Below the pieces are notes generated by a model, which was given only the letters and a program-made list of their open reading frames with translations, was not told where the DNA came from and did no database searches. A DNA stretch of 64,000 bases from the NCBI RefSeq assembly GCF_029760855.1, contig NZ_SOSI01000009.1, positions 1 to 64,000 on the forward strand. The letters are read 5' to 3'. A program made the translations under genes and the position numbers. This DNA comes from Erythrobacter litoralis. Lineage in GTDB: Bacteria > Pseudomonadota > Alphaproteobacteria > Sphingomonadales > Sphingomonadaceae. Positions 17,947-26,245 of this stretch are shown piece after piece; the stretch's first letter is position 1, and each line of letters opens with the position of its first letter.

Positions 17947-17998
17947 TCGACTTGCCAAGTAAGGCTACGTGAGCGGCTCTTCCGGCCGCTGACCATGC

Positions 17999-18040
17999 GA
18001 AGGGCAGCACACCGCCATGGTGTCGCTGCCCTTCTCATTT
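17999..18040 (+). terminator. Strong hairpin after the leader peptide
   Basis: A 10-bp stem GAAGGGCAGC/GCTGCCCTTC continues, after a one-base bulge, into ACACC/GGTGT with a five-base loop; it is followed by TCATTTTC. This looks like an intrinsic terminator ending a short transcript about 50 bp before the ilvE start; the T-tract is modest. Confidence 0.65.
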
Positions 18041-18088
18041 TCGGGGTCCGTACTTGCCCTCCGCAATGCTGCCGATTAGGCGCGAGGG

Positions 18089-19168
18089 ATGGATTTCGAA
18101 CACCTCCCCCACCCCGCCCCGGTTCCCGGCGAAACCCGCCAGCAGGCCATCGCCGATCCCGGTTTCGGCAAGCTCTTCACCGACCACATGGTCGTGGTCG
18201 ATTACGATGCGGATGAGGGCGGCTGGCACAAGGCGACCCTCGGCCCACGTGAGCCGATCGCGCTCGATCCCGCCGCATCGGTGCTGCATTACGCTCAGGA
18301 AATCTTCGAAGGCATGAAGGCCTACAAGCAAGACGACGGCGCCCTCGCCCTGTTCCGGCCCGAACAGAATGCGCGCCGCTTCAATGCGAGCGCGCGCCGC
18401 ATGGCGATGCCGGAACTGCCGGAAGATGTTTTTCTCGATGCGATCCGGCAGCTCGTTACGAAGGATCGCGAATGGGTGCCAACGGTCGATGGAGGCGCGC
18501 TCTATCTTCGGCCCTTCATGTTCGCGACCGAGGCGTTTCTGGGCGTGCGCCCTGCGCGACAATACACATTCGTCGTCATCGCCTCGCCTGTCGGCGCCTA
18601 TTTCAAAGGTGGGGCGAAGCCCGTGAAGATCTGGGTCAGCCGCAATTACACCCGAGCCGCGCCCGGCGGCACCGGGGCAGCGAAGACCGGCGGCAACTAC
18701 GCCGCCAGCCTCGTTCCCCAGGCGGAGGGAATCGAGAACGGTTGCGATCAGGTGGTCTTCCTCGACGCGGTCGATAAGAAATGGATCGAGGAACTGGGCG
18801 GCATGAACCTGTTTTTCGTGATGGATGACGGCAGCGTGGTCACCCCACCGCTGACCGGCACGATCCTGCCCGGCATCACGCGCGACAGCTTGGTTACCCT
18901 GTTACGCGACGAGGGCCTGACCGTGCGCGAAGAGCCTTATAGCATCGACCAATGGCGCGCCGATGCGACGACCGGCAAGCTGCTGGAGACGATGGCCTGC
19001 GGCACGGCGGCAGTGGTCACGCCTGTCGGCACGGTGCTCGGGCCCGACGGCGAGTTCACCATTGGCTCGGGCGGAACCGGCCAGATGACGACGAAGATCC
19101 GCGAAAAACTGCTCGGCATCCAGAACGGTTCGGTCGAGGACCGGCACGGCTGGGTTCAAGCGATCTAG
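18089..19168 (+). CDS. ilvE: Branched-chain amino acid aminotransferase
   Basis: PLP enzyme for the last step of valine, leucine and isoleucine synthesis. The 359-aa length and motifs fit the class IV fold of the long IlvE type: YAQEIFEGMKAYKQDDG, RPFMFATEAFLGVRPA, the PLP lysine in GAAKTGGNYAASL, and SGGTGQMTTKIREKL near the end. It lies downstream of the leader-like unit and converges with the FAD-oxidoreductase gene (4-bp overlap). Confidence 0.95.
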   Translation: MDFEHLPHPAPVPGETRQQAIADPGFGKLFTDHMVVVDYDADEGGWHKATLGPREPIALDPAASVLHYAQEIFEGMKAYKQDDGALALFRPEQNARRFNASARRMAMPELPEDVFLDAIRQLVTKDREWVPTVDGGALYLRPFMFATEAFLGVRPARQYTFVVIASPVGAYFKGGAKPVKIWVSRNYTRAAPGGTGAAKTGGNYAASLVPQAEGIENGCDQVVFLDAVDKKWIEELGGMNLFFVMDDGSVVTPPLTGTILPGITRDSLVTLLRDEGLTVREEPYSIDQWRADATTGKLLETMACGTAAVVTPVGTVLGPDGEFTIGSGGTGQMTTKIREKLLGIQNGSVEDRHGWVQAI

Positions 19169-20232
19169 ATACGGCTCAATCGCATGGCGAGCCGGGCAAG
19201 CGCGGGCAGGCGCCCTGCCAGCGCGGCTATTGCTGGTCCTCCGCGCCTGGTTTCCGACACCCGCCACAGCGCTTCCGCCGTTCGAACGGGACGGGCGGCG
19301 CGACGGGCGAAGGCAGCTTGATAGTCCTGTGCGGATGTTCCCGAGCAGTATGCAGCGACGGCATCCTTGGCACTGGCAAGCGCGATCGACATGCCCTCTC
19401 CCGCCAGCGAAGGGATGACCGCCGCCTGGTCCCCCAACCGGTAGACGCCCGCCTCGGTCGCGCGGGCGATCCAGCCATAAGGGACGGAGCCGATCGTATC
19501 GACCGCCTCGTCGCCTTCAAGGTCGCCCAATCGTTCTGCGAACGCGGGCGCACGCTCGGCATAGGCGCGCAGCAGGTCGTGTGGCTTGCCCCCCGCGTCC
19601 GCCATCGCCGACTTTCGCAAGGCGAGGCAGACATTCGCGCTGCCGTCTTCCTGCAGGACGATGCCAGCATAGCCGCCTTCGAAGAGATGCAATTCGATTG
19701 CATCTCCGATCAGCTTCGTGCGTTCGGGCGAAGGCGGCATGCGAATGCGCAGGCCCAGCGCGGGATCATGCGATGAGCGAGGACGTGCCTCGCCGCGCAC
19801 ATCGTGCTTGCCGGTGGCGAGGAACAGCGCTTCGGTCCGCCATTCACAGGCATCGGTGACTATGCGGCCCGGTCCGACTTCGCGGGCACGCTCGATGACC
19901 AACTCCGCCCCGGCAGCGACGGCAGCATCCCGCAATGCGGTATCGAGCGCGCGGCGCGATAGACCGAAGCCCTGTTCGGGCAGGACCGCTTCGCTCATCT
20001 TGTCGCTTGCGAAAAGCCGCAGCCGGTTTGCTCGATGCGCGCCGAGGGCGGCTGGATCGCATCCGAGTGCGCGCAGCGCTGCCGCGGTCTTCCAGCTGAG
20101 GAACCCGCCGCAGATCGCATCGCCGACCTGTGCATCGCGATCGAGGAGGATGGGCAGCTTGCCCGCTCTTGCCAGCAGCGAGGCAGCGACGCTTCCCGCC
20201 GGGCCAGCGCCCAGCACAATGGGCCGCGTCAC
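19165..20232 (-). CDS. FAD-dependent oxidoreductase of the type III PKS cluster
   Basis: A 355-aa flavoprotein starting MTRPIVLGAGPAGSVAASLL (Rossmann GxGxxG), with a second FAD-contacting segment YRLGDQAAVIPSLAGEGMSIAL (GD motif). It resembles the geranylgeranyl reductase/UbiH-like group. Its ATG overlaps the stop of the methyltransferase gene (ATGA), so with the PKS it forms a three-gene operon. It probably hydroxylates or reduces the polyketide product; the substrate is unknown. Confidence 0.85.
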   Translation of the reverse strand: MTRPIVLGAGPAGSVAASLLARAGKLPILLDRDAQVGDAICGGFLSWKTAAALRALGCDPAALGAHRANRLRLFASDKMSEAVLPEQGFGLSRRALDTALRDAAVAAGAELVIERAREVGPGRIVTDACEWRTEALFLATGKHDVRGEARPRSSHDPALGLRIRMPPSPERTKLIGDAIELHLFEGGYAGIVLQEDGSANVCLALRKSAMADAGGKPHDLLRAYAERAPAFAERLGDLEGDEAVDTIGSVPYGWIARATEAGVYRLGDQAAVIPSLAGEGMSIALASAKDAVAAYCSGTSAQDYQAAFARRAARPVRTAEALWRVSETRRGGPAIAALAGRLPALARLAMRLSRI

Positions 20233-20915
20233 TGCAGTTTCTCAACGCACAGGCGGAAGGGGAAGACCCGCTCGACCTTTGCGCTTCGCACCCCCGCCTC
20301 GGCAAGCAACGGCGGCCATTCCTCGGGTCGGTAAGAACGCGCGATGCTCATCCGCCCGTCATGCCGCACGATGGGATGCCAGCCTGCGATCCGGCTTAAC
20401 AGCGGGTAGCCATAGTAAGCGAAGCCGTGCCGGTGGAGGTCGTTGACGAACCAGCCAGCCTTCGCTTCGGCATCCATGAAGCGCAGAAAGACGACCAGCT
20501 GTGCGCGGGTCATGTGATGCGCGACGAGGCTGGAGACGACGCAATCGAACCCTTCGCCTGCCAGATCGGCATAATCGCCAGTGCGATATTCGATGGGCGT
20601 ATCGGCAGGCGTTCGGGCGGCGGCGGCGTCCTTGCTGCGCGGATTGAGATCGATGCCCACCAACCGTACGACTTTCCCATGCTTGTCTGCCCAGCGCGCG
20701 ATGGAGCGCAGCATGTCGCCATCGCCAAAACCGACATCGAGCAGTGAGAATGCTTCCCGGTCGCCGACCGCGCGTTCGAGGAAGCCGAGCGTGGGCAAAC
20801 GCGCCAGGGTGACCGTGTTGACCTTTGCCAGATCGTGCAAAACGGCATGATACGTTTCCGGATCCAGCGCCGGATCGTCCATCAGTTCCTCGGCGATCAG
20901 TCGTTCGTCGAGCAT
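20229..20915 (-). CDS. Class I SAM-dependent methyltransferase of the type III PKS cluster
   Basis: A 228-aa protein with SAM motif I (LLDVGFGDGDMLRSIA), acidic motif II (VGIDLNPRS), and a post-motif region (FDCVVSSLVAHHM). The start at 20915 (MLDERLIAEELMDD) follows the PKS stop by 4 bp; the open frame further upstream is antisense or out of frame with the PKS. It likely methylates the resorcinol- or pyrone-type product of the PKS. Confidence 0.87.
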   Translation of the reverse strand: MLDERLIAEELMDDPALDPETYHAVLHDLAKVNTVTLARLPTLGFLERAVGDREAFSLLDVGFGDGDMLRSIARWADKHGKVVRLVGIDLNPRSKDAAAARTPADTPIEYRTGDYADLAGEGFDCVVSSLVAHHMTRAQLVVFLRFMDAEAKAGWFVNDLHRHGFAYYGYPLLSRIAGWHPIVRHDGRMSIARSYRPEEWPPLLAEAGVRSAKVERVFPFRLCVEKLQ

Positions 20916-20919
20916 CGTC

Positions 20920-21960
20920 TCACGCGCTCCAGCCGAAGCGGAAGCCCTCCATCGCAAGGCCCGGACCGAATGCCAGCGCGACACCGCTTTCGGGCTTTTC
21001 CCGCATGGTCCGCTCGAGCGCAAACATGAGGGTGGAAGACGACATGTTGCCGAAATCGCGCAATACGGCGCGCGAATGATCGAGCGCATCGGGTGCAAGG
21101 TCCAGCCCCCGCTCGACGGCATCGAGAATAGATCGCCCGCCGGCGTGGACGGCATAAGCTTGCGGCTTCGCCCCGTCACCAAGCACGCGCTCGCGCACCT
21201 CGTCCCGTGTCAAGGCCGATCCGATGCGGCCCGGCACTTCACCCGACAGGTGCATACGGAAACCGGTGTCGCCAATCTGCCAGGTAATGAGTTCGTCGCT
21301 TTCCTCGAGCGCGGCCGAGATGCCCTGCCCGAGATTCAGTCCCTCGCCCGAACCGCTGACGATCGCGGCCGCCGCGCCGTCGCCGAACTGCGCCCCGGCG
21401 AGAAGCGGTTCCAAGTCGACGTTCTGCTGGTGGTGCAGCGTCGACAATTCCACGGTCACTACCAGCACCCGCGCATCCTCCTCAGAGCGCACAATATGAC
21501 GCGCAGTGCGCAGCGCGGTGACCGCGGCATAGCAGCCCATGAACCCGATCAGAACCCGCTCGACATCGTCGGCGAGGCCGAGGCGGCGGGCAATGATCTG
21601 GTCGATACCCGGCGCGACGAAACCGGTGCAGCTTGCCACGACGATATGCGTGATGCGTCCGAGGTCCGGCAGTTTCTCGATCGCAGCAAGGGCGAGGCGC
21701 GGCGCTTCCTCGGCATAGATTGCCATGCGCCGGTCCGTCCCGGGGGCGGCGGCGGAATAAAAACCGTCGCCTGCATCCAGTTTCGCGTCTTCTTCGCTCA
21801 ACACCGACCAGCGATGTTCGATGCCGGAGCGTTCGGCCATCCGCTGATACAGTTTCGCCTGCCGCGGTTCGGCCAATTGGCGCACCGCCCACGCGCGATA
21901 ATCCCGCTCGAAATCGATGGCGGGTACGGCGGTGGCGATGGCATTGATGCGTGCGGTCAT
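20920..21960 (-). CDS. Type III polyketide synthase (chalcone/stilbene synthase family)
   Basis: A 346-aa homodimeric-type ketosynthase. The nucleophilic Cys is in VVASCTGFVAPG, and His and Asn of the catalytic triad are in YAVHAGGRSI and DFGNMSSST. The family loop GFMGCYAAVTAL is present. Such enzymes in proteobacteria extend acyl-CoA starters with malonyl-CoA to alkylresorcinols or alkylpyrones. It is first in an operon with a methyltransferase and an FAD oxidoreductase, and about 50 bp downstream of nadE. Confidence 0.92.
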   Translation of the reverse strand: MTARINAIATAVPAIDFERDYRAWAVRQLAEPRQAKLYQRMAERSGIEHRWSVLSEEDAKLDAGDGFYSAAAPGTDRRMAIYAEEAPRLALAAIEKLPDLGRITHIVVASCTGFVAPGIDQIIARRLGLADDVERVLIGFMGCYAAVTALRTARHIVRSEEDARVLVVTVELSTLHHQQNVDLEPLLAGAQFGDGAAAAIVSGSGEGLNLGQGISAALEESDELITWQIGDTGFRMHLSGEVPGRIGSALTRDEVRERVLGDGAKPQAYAVHAGGRSILDAVERGLDLAPDALDHSRAVLRDFGNMSSSTLMFALERTMREKPESGVALAFGPGLAMEGFRFGWSA

Positions 21961-22011
21961 GGGCGATCCGGAGGGTGGGCGATAGAGCGCCCTTTGCAGG
22001 AAACCCGCACT

Positions 22012-24087
22012 CTAGTCCGGCACGGTGCCCGGCGGAAGGGCGTTTCGCAATTCCGCCAGCCAAACGTCCGCCACGGCATCGCTGGGCGCGCGCCAGTCCC
22101 CACGCGGCGAGAGTGCCCCGCCTGCGCTTACCTTCGGCCCGTTCGGCAAGGCGCTGCGCTTGAACTGGCTAAATGCGAAGAAGCGCTTGAGGAACTTCTC
22201 GAGCCATTTGGCGATCGTCTGCAGGTCGTATTCGTTCTTCGCTTCCTCGGGGAAATCGATCGGCCATTTCCCATTTTCGATATCCTTCCACGCGTGCCAT
22301 GCGAGGAATGCGACGTGCGACGGGCTTTGTCCGTACCGCACGATGTGGTGCAGGAAGAAGTCGTTCAGTTCGTAAGGCCCAATGATCGACTGGGTGGACT
22401 GGATCTCGCCATCCTCGCCTGCCGGCACCAGTTCTGGGCTGATCTCGGTGCCGACGATATCGAGCAGAATGTCATTCGTGCTCTCGTCGAACTGACCATT
22501 CTTCGCGCTCCAGCGGATCAGGTACTGAATCAGCGTTTTCGGAACGCCGGCGTTAACGGCATAATGGCTCATTTGGTCGCCGACGCCGTAGGTGCACCAT
22601 CCGAGCGCCAGTTCGCTGAGGTCGCCCGTCCCGAGGACGAAGCCGCCATGCTGTCCGGCGAGACGGAACAGGTAATCGGTACGCAGCCCCGCCTGCACGT
22701 TCTCGAACGTCGTATCGTAAACCGGATGGCCGTCGGAGAAGGCGTGCCCCATATCCTTCAGCATCAGCTCGGCGGCGGGCTTGATGTCGATTTCCTCCGC
22801 CGTGATGCCGGTCGCTTTCATCAGCTTCCAAGCGTTCGATTTCGTGCCTTCCGAGGTTGCGAAGCCCGGCATGGTGTAGCCGCGTATATCGGTACGCGGG
22901 CGTCCCAGCCGGTCCATCGCCTTTGCGCCAACGATCAGTGCATGGGTGCTGTCGAGGCCGCCGGAGATGCCGATGGTCAGGCACTTCGCTTGTGTCGCTT
23001 CAACCCGGCGGATCAGGGCATCGACCTGAATGTTGAACGCTTCATAGCAGTCGGCGTCGAGGTGGTCGGTCCGGTTCGGCACGAAAGGGAAACGGCGGAT
23101 CGGGCGTCGAAGGCCGCTATCGGCGCTCGGCGCGTGAAGATTGAAGCTCATCCGGCGATAGGTGTTTTCGGGATGGCCGGCCGCGTCGCAGGCATCGTCC
23201 CACGTCTGCATCCTCATCCGCTCGTTTGCGATCCGCTGCGTGTCGATATCGCACACGCAAAGTTCCGGCTCGTGGTCGAAGCGGACGCTTTCGATCATCA
23301 TATCGCCAAGCTCGTAGATCATGCCCTGTCCGTCCCACGAAAGGTCGGTCGTGCTTTCGCCATAGCCCGAGGCCGAGTAGGCATAGGCGCAGACATTGCG
23401 GCTCGAGCTAGCCTTGGTCAGCATGTGCCGTTCGTCGGACTTTCCGATAGTGATGTTCGAGGCGGAGAGATTGAGAACGATGGTCGCGCCCGCCATCGCG
23501 GCGCGCGTGCCGGGCTGCAGTGGCGACCAGAAGTCTTCGCAGATTTCCATGCCGAAGGTGAAGCCCGGCATATCTTTCGCATCGAAGACAAGATCGGTCC
23601 CGAACGGCACTGTCTTTCCTGCAACGTCGATCTCCAGCCCGATGCAATCGCGCCCGTGCGAGAACCACCGCTTTTCGTAGAACTCACGATAGTTCGGCAG
23701 GTAACTTTTGGGCACGACACCGAGAATTTCGCCGTTTGCGATTGCTAGGGCGCAATTGTAGATCCGGCTGTTCCGGCGCAGCGGGGCACCGATCACGAGG
23801 ACGGGCCGCACCTCTCGCGATACCTCTAGTATCTCGGCCAGATGCAGTTCCACTGCATCGAGCAGAGCGGATTGCAAGTGCAGGTCGTCGAGCGCGTAGG
23901 ACGAGAGGCACAGTTCGGGATAGAGGAGCAGGTCGACATCCTGCGCGTGCGCCATGCGCGCCTGCTCGATTATGCCTTGCGCATTGTACGCGACATCCGC
24001 CGTGCGCACTTTCGGCGTGCTCGTCGCCAAACGGACGAAGCCGTGCGCGTGGCGGTCGTAAAAGGAATGGGTCCGCTCGTCGGCCAT
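22012..24087 (-). CDS. nadE: Glutamine-dependent NAD+ synthase
   Basis: Amidates deamido-NAD to NAD using glutamine nitrogen. The 691-aa chain has an N-terminal nitrilase-type glutaminase domain with the triad Glu in LLYPELCLSS, Lys in VVPKSYLPNY and Cys in GMEICEDFW, and a C-terminal synthetase with the ATP P-loop GISGGLDSTHAL and GTGDLSELALGWCTYG. Length fits the two-domain, eukaryote-like bacterial form. Confidence 0.95.
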   Translation of the reverse strand: MADERTHSFYDRHAHGFVRLATSTPKVRTADVAYNAQGIIEQARMAHAQDVDLLLYPELCLSSYALDDLHLQSALLDAVELHLAEILEVSREVRPVLVIGAPLRRNSRIYNCALAIANGEILGVVPKSYLPNYREFYEKRWFSHGRDCIGLEIDVAGKTVPFGTDLVFDAKDMPGFTFGMEICEDFWSPLQPGTRAAMAGATIVLNLSASNITIGKSDERHMLTKASSSRNVCAYAYSASGYGESTTDLSWDGQGMIYELGDMMIESVRFDHEPELCVCDIDTQRIANERMRMQTWDDACDAAGHPENTYRRMSFNLHAPSADSGLRRPIRRFPFVPNRTDHLDADCYEAFNIQVDALIRRVEATQAKCLTIGISGGLDSTHALIVGAKAMDRLGRPRTDIRGYTMPGFATSEGTKSNAWKLMKATGITAEEIDIKPAAELMLKDMGHAFSDGHPVYDTTFENVQAGLRTDYLFRLAGQHGGFVLGTGDLSELALGWCTYGVGDQMSHYAVNAGVPKTLIQYLIRWSAKNGQFDESTNDILLDIVGTEISPELVPAGEDGEIQSTQSIIGPYELNDFFLHHIVRYGQSPSHVAFLAWHAWKDIENGKWPIDFPEEAKNEYDLQTIAKWLEKFLKRFFAFSQFKRSALPNGPKVSAGGALSPRGDWRAPSDAVADVWLAELRNALPPGTVPD

Positions 24088-24157
24088 CGGTAATCAGCTT
24101 CCCTTGCTTGGATAACGCACCATGATGGTTCGCCATCGCTGCGGCAAGAAAAGGTTC

Positions 24158-25165
24158 TCAGGCGGCCTGCAGCAATTCGAGCGAGTTCGGGCATTCCTGC
24201 AGCATCTCGATCACCGCACGTTCCTCGCGCGTCTGCCAACGCGTCGCCCGCGGTAGCTTGAGCGAGGCACGCCATTCCTCCTGCCCATCGACCAGATCGA
24301 GCACGGCGGGGTGGATGTAACTCTTGCGGGTGACGGCGGGCGTGTTCCCAAGATGCTCGGCGACGCATTCCAGCAAAGCCTTCATCGGCATCTTGCCATC
24401 GCCTTCGCGCAGACACTCGAAGCCCAGAACAGTGGCATGCCAAGTGCGGAAGTTCTTTGCGGTAAATCGCTCACCCATCGCTTCTTCCAGATACTCGTTC
24501 ACATCGCCGCTATCGACCGCATGGACCGTGCCATCCTCGTCGACGTACTTGAACACGTTCTGGCCTGCCAAATCCTGCATTTTTCGTACCGCCTTGGCGA
24601 GGCTCTTGTCCGACAATTTCACATCCTGCATCTTTCCGGACTTGCCCTTGTATCGCAGGCGCAAAGTCTTTCCGGTCACTTCCGCGTGGCGGCGGCGCAA
24701 AGTCGTCGCTCCGAAGCTCTTGTTGCGCTCGGCGTACCCTTCGTTCCCCACACGGATCGCGCCGAGATCGAGCAAACGCACCACGCTCGCGACGGCGCGC
24801 TCCCACGTCATTTCCTTCCCGCCGTCGAGGTCCTCTTCCACCCGCTTGCGGACCAGCGGCAGCAAATTTCCGAATGCGAGGCACTTGTCGAACTTCTCGC
24901 TTTCGCGGGCGGCCCTGAAATCGGGGTGATAGCGATATTGCTTGCGCCCCTTGGCATCGATGCCAGTCGCGAGAATATGGCCGTTCGGCGCGGGGCAGAA
25001 CCACTCGTCGGTATATGCCGGCGGAAGCGCGATCGCATTTAGCCGCTTCTTCTCGGCCCGATCCTTAATCAGCGCGCCTTCCGGATCGTAATACGCCCAA
25101 CCCTTGCCCGCGCCTTTGCGAGTGATGCCGGGCAATTCGTCGTCGACGTAAATGAGGTTGTTCAT
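24158..25165 (-). CDS. DNA topoisomerase IB
   Basis: A 335-aa poxvirus-type topoisomerase that relaxes supercoils through a 3'-phosphotyrosine. Catalytic Arg lies in AIRVGNEGYAERNKSFGATT, further residues in FRTWHATVLGF, and the nucleophilic Tyr in TRKSYIHP. The start at 25165 (MNNLIYVDDELPGITR) is the family N-terminus; the frame upstream to 25246 enters the divergent promoter region shared with the YghU-like gene. Confidence 0.92.
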   Translation of the reverse strand: MNNLIYVDDELPGITRKGAGKGWAYYDPEGALIKDRAEKKRLNAIALPPAYTDEWFCPAPNGHILATGIDAKGRKQYRYHPDFRAARESEKFDKCLAFGNLLPLVRKRVEEDLDGGKEMTWERAVASVVRLLDLGAIRVGNEGYAERNKSFGATTLRRRHAEVTGKTLRLRYKGKSGKMQDVKLSDKSLAKAVRKMQDLAGQNVFKYVDEDGTVHAVDSGDVNEYLEEAMGERFTAKNFRTWHATVLGFECLREGDGKMPMKALLECVAEHLGNTPAVTRKSYIHPAVLDLVDGQEEWRASLKLPRATRWQTREERAVIEMLQECPNSLELLQAA

Positions 25166-25257
25166 AGCCGGGATGAAACCGCCGATGCGCGAAGCCGGTT
25201 CCGCGCCTTGCGACGAACCGCCTGCGCGCCTAGCGCCCTTTGTCAAAGGAGAGTTCG

Positions 25258-26106
25258 ATGTCCGATACCTATACCCCCCCTAAGGTCTGGTCGCACGATA
25301 GCGAGAATGGCGGCCGCTTCGCCAATATCAATCGGCCGACCGCCGGCGCGCGCGAGGACAAGGCGTTGCCGCGCGGCAACCATCCTTTCCAGCTTTATTC
25401 ATTGGCGACGCCCAACGGCGTGAAGGCCAGCATCATGCTGGAAGAACTGCTGGAAGCCGGGCATTCGGGCGCGGAATACGATGCCTACACCATAAATATC
25501 GGCGAAGGCGAACAGTTCGGGTCAGATTTCGTCGACATCAATCCGAATTCGAAGATTCCCGCCCTGCTCGACCTGAGCGGCGACGAACCCGTGCGCGTGT
25601 TCGAAAGCGGCGCAATCCTTCTGCATCTGGCGCAAAAGTTCGGCGCTTTCCTGCCTACCGGACCGGCGCGTGCCGAAACCTATAGCTGGCTGTTCTGGCA
25701 GATCGGCAGCGCACCGTTCATTGGCGGCGGCTTCGGCCACTTCTATGCCTATGCGCCGGAGAAATTCGAATATCCGATCAACCGTTACGCCATGGAAACG
25801 AAGCGTCTGTTCGACGTGGCGGACCAGCGGCTCGCGAACAGCGAATATCTTGGCGGTGCGGACTACAATATAGCTGACATCGCGGCTTTCCCGTGGATGG
25901 CACCCTTCGTCGAGGGTAAAATCTACGAAGATGCGCGCACCTTTCTCTCCATCCACGAATACACGAATGTTGAGCGGTGGGCGAAGCGGATCGCGCAACG
26001 GCCGGGGGTAAAGCGCGGCAGGATAGTCGCAAAGACGTGGGGGGACGAGGACGCGCAACTCCGCGAACGCCATTCGGCCGCCGATTTCGACGGTAAGAGA
26101 CTCTGA
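25258..26106 (+). CDS. yghU: YghU-like glutathione S-transferase / disulfide reductase
   Basis: A 282-aa protein starting MSDTYTPPKVWSHD after an AGGAGA ribosome site. It has the extended N-terminal arm and thioredoxin half (NHPFQLYSLATPNGVKASIMLEE, NPNSKIPALLDLSGDEPVRVFESGA) and a helical half (DYNIADIAAFPWMAP) typical of the Nu-class YghU/YfcG group. Family members bind two glutathiones and reduce organic disulfides and peroxides. Divergent from topoisomerase IB; the tRNA-Gln gene follows. Confidence 0.9.
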   Translation: MSDTYTPPKVWSHDSENGGRFANINRPTAGAREDKALPRGNHPFQLYSLATPNGVKASIMLEELLEAGHSGAEYDAYTINIGEGEQFGSDFVDINPNSKIPALLDLSGDEPVRVFESGAILLHLAQKFGAFLPTGPARAETYSWLFWQIGSAPFIGGGFGHFYAYAPEKFEYPINRYAMETKRLFDVADQRLANSEYLGGADYNIADIAAFPWMAPFVEGKIYEDARTFLSIHEYTNVERWAKRIAQRPGVKRGRIVAKTWGDEDAQLRERHSAADFDGKRL

Positions 26107-26121
26107 CGACCGCGGGTAAGA

Positions 26122-26196
26122 TGGCTGGGGTGGCAGGATTCGAACCTGCGCATGCCGGTACCAAAAACCGGTGCCTTACCGCTTGGCTACACCCCA
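26122..26196 (-). tRNA. tRNA-Gln (anticodon TTG)
   Basis: On the minus strand the 75-nt sequence begins TGGGGTG and folds as a cloverleaf: acceptor TGGGGTG/CACCCCA, D-arm TAGCCAAGCGGTAAGGC, anticodon stem-loop CCGGTTTTTGGTACCGG with anticodon TTG, T-arm GCAGGTTCGAATCCTGC, discriminator G and an encoded CCA end. Confidence 0.97.
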
Positions 26197-26245
26197 GCAG
26201 CGAGCGCTCCTATAGCGGACCGCGAGCCAATGTGAAGGGGTTGCG

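Noticed and set aside
17890-18088. Classical attenuator of ilvE
   Set aside because: The peptide has no cluster of Leu, Ile or Val codons and no alternative antiterminator pairing was evident by eye.
21076-23748. 890-aa plus-strand open frame
   Set aside because: Runs antisense over the type III PKS and nadE genes; no domain is visible.
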